Assembly: GCF_000967915.1 (NCBI RefSeq)
Contig: NC_022549.1
Location: 1,104,366-1,168,365, forward strand
DNA length: 64,000 nt
Source: Paracholeplasma brassicae
GTDB lineage: Bacteria > Bacillota_I > Bacilli_A > Acholeplasmatales > UBA5453
Reading direction: 5' to 3'
Shown: one piece after another, positions 35,125 through 43,444 of the stretch
How positions within the stretch are numbered: position 1 is the stretch's first letter
Layout: each line of letters starts with the position of its first letter
Program-made: the position numbers and the translations under genes
Notes under the pieces: generated by a model
The model's input: the letters and a program-made list of their open reading frames with translations, nothing else
What the model was told of the DNA's origin: nothing
Database searches by the model: none

Positions 35125-37531
35125 TTTGTATTTATATATATTAAAACTTTCTTTTAGAAATATTAAAAAAAGTCTTTTTCGGTTTTTACTGTTTGTATGC
35201 GCCCTGTCCTTTTTAGTTTTAACCATCTACCTCAGTCTATCAACTAATGAATTCTTAAAAATGTACTATAATAATGAAACTTCTTCTACTTACCACGATT
35301 ACCAATTGAAAATTAACCCAACATTAGAAAGCAATTCTCGTTTTTTTTCAATTACACCTTTATTAAATTCATCCGTAAAAGATGAGTTGAAACGTTATCT
35401 TCAGTTATTTGAAATTGAAACAACCTTTACGCTAGATTCCGACATACATTCGGTAACGTTATTTTCAACCTCAATCGCGTCATTTACAGACTATATCAAC
35501 CCAAACAATACATTTGTTTTACTACCTAATGACGCCATTATAACTTCAAGTTTTGCAAAAAAACATGATATTGATCTATTTGATACAGTAGATATTCAAC
35601 TTGGTGATAAAAAAATCAAGTACCAGGTCGCTTACATTATCAATGACTACGGTTTGTTCAAAGATGAACGTGTATTTGTCGATCAGAAAAGTATTCTAAA
35701 AACGCTCATTACGACTTTAGATCCTAGTTTATCCAATCTACCTGAGGTAATATACGAACGTTTTACAAATCAACTCTATTTATCTTTTTATGATGGCGTT
35801 GACATCGAACAAGTTAAAACCACATTAGAGACATTACCTGGGTATCAAAACTTGTCTATTTCACACCCTTTTAATCAACAAAGAATTAATCAAAATATTC
35901 AAATCACCGCTACTTTCTTTACCATTATTTTATCAATAATTAGTTTAACACTGCTCGTATTTTTTTATACTAACCTTCAAATCATTTCACTAAACCGACA
36001 CACTCAGTATCAAAATTTACGAACGATAGGTTTTAAAAACAAGCAGATATACTTACTGTTTTTAACTGAAATATACATTTCTTTGATTATTGGTTTTGTC
36101 ATAGGTTTTATTCTTTCTTATTTCGTTATTGATTATGGTTTTTATTTTCTAGGTTCGACTGCTTCATATAAGATTAACTTATCAAAAGCATTCGTCGTCT
36201 TTGGGATCATGAACTTACTCGTATTTATTTCTTTAGGCGTTCTTTTATCTGATAAAAAGAGAGAGACACAAACCTCAAAAACAGCAATCAAGATCTTTTT
36301 TGTTTGTTTGATTGTAGCAATTCTTCTTTATACAAAGAATGTCGTACTTATCATTTTGATTACGGTAGCTTTCTTGTTTATGTTTTGTACTTTGAAACTT
36401 CCACACCTATTTTTTGCAACGCGCAAATTTAAAGGTAATATACTAACAGCTAATCTGTTCAAAATGACCTTAATGAAAAAGACATTCAAAGCTTATATTG
36501 TTAGTTTGTTCATTGTATTTTTATCTGTTTTCTTACTTTTTTATGCCAACCGACATATGAGCGAACGAATTAAACATTACGGGTCGTTTTACCAGTTTGA
36601 TTTCTATATTACTGGAATTACACAAAATTTCACATCAATAGAAGATGAGTTATCCAAACGCACAGATTTACAATTTTCACCAATCGTTTTTGATACAAAC
36701 GTCACAATAAATGACCATGTCGTTATGGAGTTTGTTTCAATCAATCCAGATGATATTTCTATCTACTACGACCTAAATATTAGTAAAGATGCGCTTACGT
36801 TATTTAAAGAGAACCAAGAGCCTACCATCATTTTACCATATGCTTTTAAAGCGCTTTATGGTTTAAACGTCTTAGATGATGTGGTTATCACAACTACCTT
36901 AGGCAATCAAACAAGTTATATCATTAGTGGTTTTTTTGACAAAGAACTTTCAAACCTCGTTATCTCTAACCTCAATACAGAAAACAAAAATAGGAATAGT
37001 TTTATGATTAAATCACTTGATGATAAACAAGTGCTAAAAACATCACTACTTTCTACTTTTCAAAAACGTTTGATTGTTGTCTACGACTATAACAGCTCAT
37101 TAAGTCGTCAATTAATAGAGATGAAACAGATTCAAAGCTATCTTAATCTCATTATATGTTTTATTCTAGTATCGTTGATGCTCTCTTTGGCTAACCAACA
37201 AACGTTGTTGTATCAGTCCTTAAAAGACAACTACGTAAAACTATCCGTTTTAGGACTAGCTAAAGACAAACGAAGAAAGTACCTAATAAAAGAAAGTTGG
37301 CTCATTTTTATATTGACAATGGTTTTTACTTATGGCTTCTATCTGGTATTTTTGACTCTTATATCCGACCTCTATCTAAGCTTCTTCCTTTACGAGATAA
37401 GCTATGATTATCATTTAGCTTCACTTTTTGCCTTTATATTTATTACCGTTTTTTACTTTATGATTCGCTATTTTTATCAAAAAACTGCCATTCGAGAATC
37501 ATTTTCTTCACATTTTCAAAATTTTGATTAA
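35108..37531 (+). CDS. FtsX-like ABC transporter permease
   Basis: An 807-aa membrane protein of the FtsX/MacB permease superfamily. A first membrane helix near residues 20-42 is followed by a roughly 220-residue extracytoplasmic domain, three helices near residues 260-385, two more at about 390-440, a second helix/extracytoplasmic domain repeat, and three helices at the end. This duplicated layout is typical of antimicrobial-peptide, lipoprotein or peptide exporters. The substrate is unknown. It starts inside the end of the ATPase gene. The next gene encodes a very large lipoprotein. Confidence 0.88.
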   Translation: MKQTASLYLYILKLSFRNIKKSLFRFLLFVCALSFLVLTIYLSLSTNEFLKMYYNNETSSTYHDYQLKINPTLESNSRFFSITPLLNSSVKDELKRYLQLFEIETTFTLDSDIHSVTLFSTSIASFTDYINPNNTFVLLPNDAIITSSFAKKHDIDLFDTVDIQLGDKKIKYQVAYIINDYGLFKDERVFVDQKSILKTLITTLDPSLSNLPEVIYERFTNQLYLSFYDGVDIEQVKTTLETLPGYQNLSISHPFNQQRINQNIQITATFFTIILSIISLTLLVFFYTNLQIISLNRHTQYQNLRTIGFKNKQIYLLFLTEIYISLIIGFVIGFILSYFVIDYGFYFLGSTASYKINLSKAFVVFGIMNLLVFISLGVLLSDKKRETQTSKTAIKIFFVCLIVAILLYTKNVVLIILITVAFLFMFCTLKLPHLFFATRKFKGNILTANLFKMTLMKKTFKAYIVSLFIVFLSVFLLFYANRHMSERIKHYGSFYQFDFYITGITQNFTSIEDELSKRTDLQFSPIVFDTNVTINDHVVMEFVSINPDDISIYYDLNISKDALTLFKENQEPTIILPYAFKALYGLNVLDDVVITTTLGNQTSYIISGFFDKELSNLVISNLNTENKNRNSFMIKSLDDKQVLKTSLLSTFQKRLIVVYDYNSSLSRQLIEMKQIQSYLNLIICFILVSLMLSLANQQTLLYQSLKDNYVKLSVLGLAKDKRRKYLIKESWLIFILTMVFTYGFYLVFLTLISDLYLSFFLYEISYDYHLASLFAFIFITVFYFMIRYFYQKTAIRESFSSHFQNFD

Positions 37532-37548
37532 TTTCAAAAGACATTTAC

Positions 37549-37577
37549 ATGACATATTTTAGAAAAAAATGTATAAT
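37549..37577 (+). promoter_or_regulatory. sigma-A promoter of the large lipoprotein gene
   Basis: ATGACA, 17-nt spacer, TATAAT with TG before the -10. The start codon lies 58 nt downstream. Confidence 0.7.
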
Positions 37578-37634
37578 GAAGACAAATTAGTAATAATCTA
37601 ATTGAAAATAAATCAATTTCTTAAGGAGGATACT

Positions 37635-40202
37635 ATGAAAAAATTGATGTTTGTGCTTTTATCAGTCTTTGCACTCTTTAGCCTTTTTGGTTGTGATGAA
37701 AAAACGGGCGATCCAACACTTTCAAGCCCACAAAACGTAACAATCGAAAATGGCGTTGTCACTTGGCAGTCCGTTGAAGGGGCTACTTCCTACCGAATCG
37801 TCGTTGGAACTAGTTCATTTACAACAACTAATACCACATTTGATTTAAAACAAGTAACCATTCCTGAAGGATCACATAGTGTATCGGTTATTGCTTTAAA
37901 AGATAAAACTGTTTCAAACCCATCATCGTCTGTCACATACACTGTAACGCTTGATACAGGTGATTTGTATTCGAGACTTCTGAAACTAGTAAATGAATCA
38001 TATGAACCAGAAATGAGTTTAAGTGATTTTAATAACGACCCAAGTCAATATGAAGCTTATCTACAAATGTCACTCATGATGAACTCAGTTGCGTTATCGA
38101 TGACTCAAACCGATTTATCTGAAACTGATGCTTACAACATGGTTAAACAAGTCTATGAAATGCCACAACGTATGCAACAAACCATAAGCATCCGTGATTT
38201 AATGACTGAAATCAATGACTTAAGTGCGTACGGGATGAAATCGACTGATTTTTCTAACGTAGCGGTTAATTTAATGATGACCTTCATTGGAATGAACCGC
38301 GATCGTGCTGAACATGAGTTTCAAACGCAAAGCGTGGTGTATCAACAACAAGAAGATGCATTTCTTTTAAAATACCCAGCGGTTGATTTTTCTTCGATAT
38401 CAGAAATATTCATGCCTTATCTCACACCTGAACAAGAATCCCTTTTCATGGAATTCTTCTTACCTGAGTCTAACGTTGAGGCAAAGATGGATTTTGTCTA
38501 TTATACTTACTCTGAAATCCTAAATCAAATCGAATACAACTATTTTTATGATGATGGCAACCCATACTTCAGTTTATTCTTTGATGTATTCGTCCAAATC
38601 AAAGCTAGTGACCTAACTTTATATAACTCATTAAAAGGTTACGATCACCCAATGAGAGCATATTTTGACTACTTAATGGATTCACAAGATCTAGAATATA
38701 GTCATTCGTACCTCACACAGTTAGAAACAAACTTAGCCATGATGACATCAATCATCGATGCTATAAGTGAAAATGAAGTCATGTTTAAAGAAGTCTTTTC
38801 AGAGCTATCTAGCTATTTAAACACCCTCTACAGTTCCATTCCAGAAAGTGTGTTTGATCAACTTGCAAACATCGAAATGGCACTTGAAATTTCTGAAGCT
38901 ATTTTAATCAAGAATGAGCTGCTTGATGTGTTAATTACCACATTACCTGAGGAAGAAACATTCATTAAGTTCTTCACATTAATGGACTTAATGGCACAAT
39001 CTGTAAGTGGTGTTCAAAGTAATAATACTGAAACAGAGATCGCTGTTGTTGCAAAAATAGAACGTGCATCAATTGATCTTCTTCTTAATATCTTAGTTGA
39101 AGTTACAACCGAGGACGTGATGGCCATATTAACACTTCAAAATGATTTATATGAAACCGTCACAATTATTGATGAGTATTATCAATACGACGAACAAAAA
39201 ATAAAAGTTGATGTGTTATTCGAGCTTGTGAGTTATGTACTAAATTTCCTAGATGATTCAATGATCACACATGAAGATAAGGTCATCTACCTTGAAACCT
39301 TACTTCAATCTGAAGCTTTCTTAAGCCTTCAAAACAAATCAATTGAACTTCTACTACAATCACTAGAAAACCAAGAAATGTACCCACCAGAAATGGTGAT
39401 GTTACTAATTGAATTAAGTGAGTCAAAAGATGACATTATTGCCGCACTTGATTTATTTAAAACACTAGGTATCGCATTTATTGATGAATTTAGACTTACA
39501 AACGGCAAAGCAATTGCTGATTTAATCCTATTCTTAGATGAGCCACAAACGGTCATTGATGCCGCTTTCTATGAGGAGTTAGAAGCTGTTATCTTTGGCA
39601 TTAGGGAATATCATGAGATATTGTTCTCTCTAAATAGTGTTGAGAATATCGAAACAGTCTTACGAGCCATAAGAGTACCATTAAAATCAAGTATCCTCAA
39701 TTCGATGATGCCAACAACCGATTTTGACGTTGCCTACGAGCGATTAGTTCCATCCTTAGCTTCACTCATTTATGAAATTGCGATACTAGAAAATGACTTA
39801 TTTGCCTCATTGGATCAAGCTGAAGTTGCTTCAATGATCAATACCAATGTATGGCAAATCGAAGACCCTGAACTTCTTTACAGCGTCGTGTTCATTCTTG
39901 TGGTCGACAATGCGCTTACTTTAGCAAATAAAGAACGATTCTTAGAAATCATTACTAATTTGTTTGACACCTTACTTAAAGATGCGTTCATTTTAGAAAT
40001 GACTAATTCGACCGAACAAGCCATGGACGAGATGCGTCTTGAAATCTCAAATTATTACAGCGATTTATTCGATGAACTAGATACTTTAGCACTTCTTGAT
40101 TTTTCAAATATGACTGAAACAGAACGTCAAAGTGTTTATTCATTTCCTGCGCGTATGTTCAATTTTTCAGAAGGGATAATGCCTCCGATTGAACCAAATT
40201 AA
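37635..40202 (+). CDS. very large lipoprotein with FN3-like domain
   Basis: An 855-aa predicted lipoprotein. The signal peptide MKKLMFVLLSVFALFSLFGC ends at the lipid-modified Cys. A short linker and one fibronectin-III-like domain follow (key parts ENGVVTWQSVEGATSYRI and SHSVSVIALKDK, residues about 35-105). The remaining roughly 740 residues are long amphipathic helices rich in Leu, Glu and Met with no domain I recognise. The start is ATG 37635, five nt after AAGGAGG. It has its own promoter and terminator and follows an FtsX-type exporter. A surface or secreted-complex role is inference. Confidence 0.86.
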   Translation: MKKLMFVLLSVFALFSLFGCDEKTGDPTLSSPQNVTIENGVVTWQSVEGATSYRIVVGTSSFTTTNTTFDLKQVTIPEGSHSVSVIALKDKTVSNPSSSVTYTVTLDTGDLYSRLLKLVNESYEPEMSLSDFNNDPSQYEAYLQMSLMMNSVALSMTQTDLSETDAYNMVKQVYEMPQRMQQTISIRDLMTEINDLSAYGMKSTDFSNVAVNLMMTFIGMNRDRAEHEFQTQSVVYQQQEDAFLLKYPAVDFSSISEIFMPYLTPEQESLFMEFFLPESNVEAKMDFVYYTYSEILNQIEYNYFYDDGNPYFSLFFDVFVQIKASDLTLYNSLKGYDHPMRAYFDYLMDSQDLEYSHSYLTQLETNLAMMTSIIDAISENEVMFKEVFSELSSYLNTLYSSIPESVFDQLANIEMALEISEAILIKNELLDVLITTLPEEETFIKFFTLMDLMAQSVSGVQSNNTETEIAVVAKIERASIDLLLNILVEVTTEDVMAILTLQNDLYETVTIIDEYYQYDEQKIKVDVLFELVSYVLNFLDDSMITHEDKVIYLETLLQSEAFLSLQNKSIELLLQSLENQEMYPPEMVMLLIELSESKDDIIAALDLFKTLGIAFIDEFRLTNGKAIADLILFLDEPQTVIDAAFYEELEAVIFGIREYHEILFSLNSVENIETVLRAIRVPLKSSILNSMMPTTDFDVAYERLVPSLASLIYEIAILENDLFASLDQAEVASMINTNVWQIEDPELLYSVVFILVVDNALTLANKERFLEIITNLFDTLLKDAFILEMTNSTEQAMDEMRLEISNYYSDLFDELDTLALLDFSNMTETERQSVYSFPARMFNFSEGIMPPIEPN

Positions 40203-40224
40203 TTCTAAGTAACGATTGTTTAGA

Positions 40225-40253
40225 AGACACTGCCTTTGGTGGTGTCTTTTTTT
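40225..40253 (+). terminator. Rho-independent terminator
   Basis: Ten-pair stem AGACACTGCC/GGTGGTGTCT (two G-T pairs), TTT loop and a T7 run. Confidence 0.85.
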
Positions 40254-40293
40254 ACGAAATATAACTAGTTAAAATTTTATAATTCCTAACTTG

Positions 40294-40307
40294 TGTAAAC
40301 GCTTACT
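40294..40307. promoter_or_regulatory. cre-like operator upstream of the GH13 gene
   Basis: TGTAAACGCTTACT, one mismatch (last base) from TGWAANCGNTNWCA. Centred about 59 bp upstream of the inferred start. Confidence 0.6.
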
Positions 40308-40347
40308 TCTTTTTCACATTATATATAAAAGAACGGCGATATGGTGT

Positions 40348-40353
40348 TATAAT
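40348..40353 (+). promoter_or_regulatory. extended -10 element of the GH13 gene
   Basis: TGTTATAAT (TGn plus TATAAT) without a good -35. The start codon is 28 nt downstream. Confidence 0.6.
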
Positions 40354-40381
40354 GTAAACTGTATAGATAGGAGTTTATAAT

Positions 40382-42445
40382 ATGTCAAAAATACTAAAAC
40401 TTAGAGAGGCACTTGTGAAGAACAAACCAAGTTACCCTTTTAATTACGCAATTCCAGATTTATTCAATTTATTTGGTCATGACCCAATCACTCGTTTAAA
40501 AAGTGGTGAACACTTAGTAAATCCTTTTGATTACTTGATTGACTTAATTGACCATGTTTTATTAGATAAATACGAATCACTTCCTGTTCAATCGCTTTCT
40601 TCAATTAGAAATGAACACCACAAGTTCGGTGGTGACTGGATTATTAAATCAACGGTATATTCCATGATGATTCGTACCTCTTCTGCTTGGGATCACGATC
40701 GAAATGGTTACATTGATGAAAACAACGTTTACCACTTAAAAGAAACAGGTACGTTCTTAAAAACACTGATGCTTCTTCCAATGTTGAAGAAGATGGGTGT
40801 TGATACCATTTATCTCTTACCTATTTCAAAGTTCTCATTAAAGAATAAAAAAGGTGAGTTAGGTAGCCCATACGGGGTTTCGAACTTTTTTGAACTTGAT
40901 TCATCCCTATCGGATCCAATGATTGAAAATGACTTAAGTTTAGATGAACAGTTCCAGGTTTTAGTTGAAGCAATCCACACCTTAGGCATGCGCGTCATGA
41001 TTGACATCATCCCAAGAACCAATGCCACTGAAAATGATTTAATCATTGATCATCCAGATTGGTTTTATTGGATTAAATCTGCCGATATGCCAAAATATAA
41101 ACCACCATACGTCCATGAGCTACTCGAAAAAACGGTTTCACCTGTGAGTAAATACATGCCTACGGTTTATCAATCAAAAGAAGTTTTAGATCACATTTCA
41201 TTATTCCAATTTGATCCGAAAACTCAAGATAAAGAACTATGGAAAAAACTTGAGAAAGAATACCGTAAGAATGGCGGTTCGATTTTAGAACTGATCGATA
41301 CCTATTACGGACTTACCATCGCACCTGCTTTCTCTGATCACATCAATGATATTCAACCACCTTGGACCGATGTTACCTTCTTTAGAATGTATCTCGATCA
41401 CCCAAGAGACAATCAACAATATTTAACCGATCAAAATATTCCACCTTACATTTTATTTGATACCATCAAATCAAATTTATACCCTGGAAACAAGCCAAAC
41501 ACAGCACTTTGGGATACTTTAGCAAATATTATCCCTCACTACCAAAAAACTTATGGCATCGATGGTGCTCGTATTGACATGGGTCATGCGCTTCCAAAAG
41601 AGCTCGTTGAACAAATTATCAGTACTGCTAGAAAAATCGATCCTGACTTCGCGTTCATCGCTGAAGAACTAAACCCTGACAACGCAAAAACAGCACGTCC
41701 TATGGGTTATAACATGATCATAGGCAACGGTTTTTCAATGGAACATAAGGTGTTTGAAGGTAATCTTCACCGATTCATGTATGAATCCGTCTTGCTTGAT
41801 TGCCCTGTCTTTGCCTGTGGTGAAACACATGACACACCAAGACTAGCTGCTAGAGATGGCGGGCAAAACTTGAGTAAGTTCTTAACCGTTATGAATATGT
41901 TCATGCCAAATGGTGTGCCGTTTATAAATTCCGGTCAAGAGGTTTATGAGCGTCAACCAATGAATACGGGTATTGACCCTAGACCAAACGAACTTTATAT
42001 GTTAGATTCAAGTGATCCATATTACATGAAACTTGCACTATTCGATAAATTTGCCATTCATTACTTGAATCATATGTCAAAAGATATCCTTGATAACCTA
42101 TCCAAAGTAAGTCCAATTAGACAAGCTTATTTGGATGTCATCACAAATAAGAAAAACTATCTTCCAATTAGTTTTACTGAAGGTTATAATCCAATTGGTT
42201 TTGCGTATGAAGCAAAAAATGAAATACTTTTAATCGTTGGTAATGCGAACCCATACGAAGCTCAACACACCAAAGTCGATTTAAGACCAATTCGCGAAAA
42301 ATTCAATTTGGTTGCAAAAGAGGCCAAACTACTTTATGCCATGCATGAGTTAGAACCTCGCATGTTCTTTGAATTCGATGAAAATGGTAACCCTTATTTC
42401 TTCATGGGTGCTGGTGAAGTCAAAATTCTTGTCATTCAAAAATAA
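40382..42445 (+). CDS. GH13 glucanotransferase resembling Thermotoga maltosyltransferase
   Basis: A 687-aa cytoplasmic GH13 enzyme (no signal peptide). Conserved regions are VMIDIIPRTNATEND (Asp208 region), DGARIDMGHALPK with nucleophile Asp399, FIAEELNPDN with acid/base Glu at 428-429, and ETHDTPR with His483 and Asp484. The stretches HPDWFYWIK, LYLDHP, IPHYQKTYGIDGAR and GHALPKEL match what I recall of Thermotoga maritima maltosyltransferase, which moves maltosyl units between alpha-1,4-glucans. Exact activity is inferred. TAGGAG precedes the ATG. A cre-like site lies upstream. Confidence 0.85.
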   Translation: MSKILKLREALVKNKPSYPFNYAIPDLFNLFGHDPITRLKSGEHLVNPFDYLIDLIDHVLLDKYESLPVQSLSSIRNEHHKFGGDWIIKSTVYSMMIRTSSAWDHDRNGYIDENNVYHLKETGTFLKTLMLLPMLKKMGVDTIYLLPISKFSLKNKKGELGSPYGVSNFFELDSSLSDPMIENDLSLDEQFQVLVEAIHTLGMRVMIDIIPRTNATENDLIIDHPDWFYWIKSADMPKYKPPYVHELLEKTVSPVSKYMPTVYQSKEVLDHISLFQFDPKTQDKELWKKLEKEYRKNGGSILELIDTYYGLTIAPAFSDHINDIQPPWTDVTFFRMYLDHPRDNQQYLTDQNIPPYILFDTIKSNLYPGNKPNTALWDTLANIIPHYQKTYGIDGARIDMGHALPKELVEQIISTARKIDPDFAFIAEELNPDNAKTARPMGYNMIIGNGFSMEHKVFEGNLHRFMYESVLLDCPVFACGETHDTPRLAARDGGQNLSKFLTVMNMFMPNGVPFINSGQEVYERQPMNTGIDPRPNELYMLDSSDPYYMKLALFDKFAIHYLNHMSKDILDNLSKVSPIRQAYLDVITNKKNYLPISFTEGYNPIGFAYEAKNEILLIVGNANPYEAQHTKVDLRPIREKFNLVAKEAKLLYAMHELEPRMFFEFDENGNPYFFMGAGEVKILVIQK

Positions 42446-42447
42446 TC

Positions 42448-42480
42448 AAAAAAAGAGAGTGTAAAATCTCTCTTTTTTTT
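42448..42480. terminator. bidirectional terminator between the GH13 gene and pheA
   Basis: Stem AAAAAAGAGAG/CTCTCTTTTTT with an eight-nt loop. The flanking A and T runs let it serve both convergent genes. Confidence 0.85.
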
Positions 42481-42483
42481 GAT

Positions 42484-43305
42484 TCATTCTTCTATTTTTT
42501 TGTATATCCCTAGAATTTTCAATTGAAACAAACGCTCTATTTCATTAATTTTTTGAAGTTCATTCGTGAGTTCATTGGTTAAGTATAGCTCAATAAAAAA
42601 ATGATACGTACCAATTTGATTTTTGGTTGGTCTAGACATAATCGAAATCAATGACATGTCTCTTTTGGCGAACTCTTTTAAAATCTCATAAAGTAAGCCT
42701 GGTTTATCCTTACCTACGTTGATTAATAAGGTCACTTTTAACGTTTGATATAAGTCATAAACAGGATTATCACGTCGTTTGGTTAAAATTAAGAATCTGG
42801 TGTGGTTTGAATGCGTATCTGAAATATCTTTTTTAATCATCCAATGTTTGTTGTTTACGGTTAGATGTGATGGAATAATCGAAGCGGAATCCTCGTCTTG
42901 AAGCATTTTCTCATACGATTCCGAATTACTCTCCGTGGTGATGATCTCGGTATCATTTAAGGATTCAATTAAATTAAGGCATTGATTTTTAGCCACGTAC
43001 TGAACATAAACCCGTCTTGGTTTATCTACTCTCTTAACGTAGTTGAATTGAATATCTAACGTCACTTCATTGATAATTTCAATGTCTTGTTCAATTAACA
43101 AATCCATGTGTTGGTTCACGTATCCCTCAAGCGTATTTTCAAACGGCAACACCGCATATGTGATTCCTTCATCCAAAGATTTCACTACTTCTTTGGTTGT
43201 TTTGTAGTATACTTTTTCAAAGTCACTACCTTGTTTTTTAATAAACCGACTGGCCGCTTGTTCACTGTAGGTGTCTTTTTTCCCAAGAATTGCAATTGTT
43301 GGCAT
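42484..43305 (-). CDS. pheA: Prephenate dehydratase
   Basis: A 273-aa monofunctional prephenate dehydratase, making phenylpyruvate for phenylalanine. The PDT domain shows ILGKKDTYSEQAA, VLPFENTLEGYVNQ, and the catalytic TRF in HTRFLIL. A C-terminal ACT domain follows (KPGLLYEILKEFAKRDMSL), normally the phenylalanine-binding regulatory part. The family ESRP motif in the ACT domain is changed to MSRP. No other aromatic-pathway gene is next to it. Confidence 0.9.
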   Translation of the reverse strand: MPTIAILGKKDTYSEQAASRFIKKQGSDFEKVYYKTTKEVVKSLDEGITYAVLPFENTLEGYVNQHMDLLIEQDIEIINEVTLDIQFNYVKRVDKPRRVYVQYVAKNQCLNLIESLNDTEIITTESNSESYEKMLQDEDSASIIPSHLTVNNKHWMIKKDISDTHSNHTRFLILTKRRDNPVYDLYQTLKVTLLINVGKDKPGLLYEILKEFAKRDMSLISIMSRPTKNQIGTYHFFIELYLTNELTNELQKINEIERLFQLKILGIYKKIEE

Positions 43306-43369
43306 ACCATCACTCTTTCGTTTTGTTATTTATTATACGCTAAAATACGGGTATTTCAACTAGGTAGTG

Positions 43370-43420
43370 AAAAAAGAACGTTTATTGCCGCTTAGAACTG
43401 ACAATAACGTTCTTTTTTCT
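43370..43420 (-). terminator. Rho-independent terminator after adhE
   Basis: Long stem AAAAAAGAACGttATTG against its complement around a roughly 13-nt loop, flanked by A and T runs. It can function on both strands. Confidence 0.8.
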
Positions 43421-43444
43421 ATGTTTAATTCTTTCGGAAGAAAA

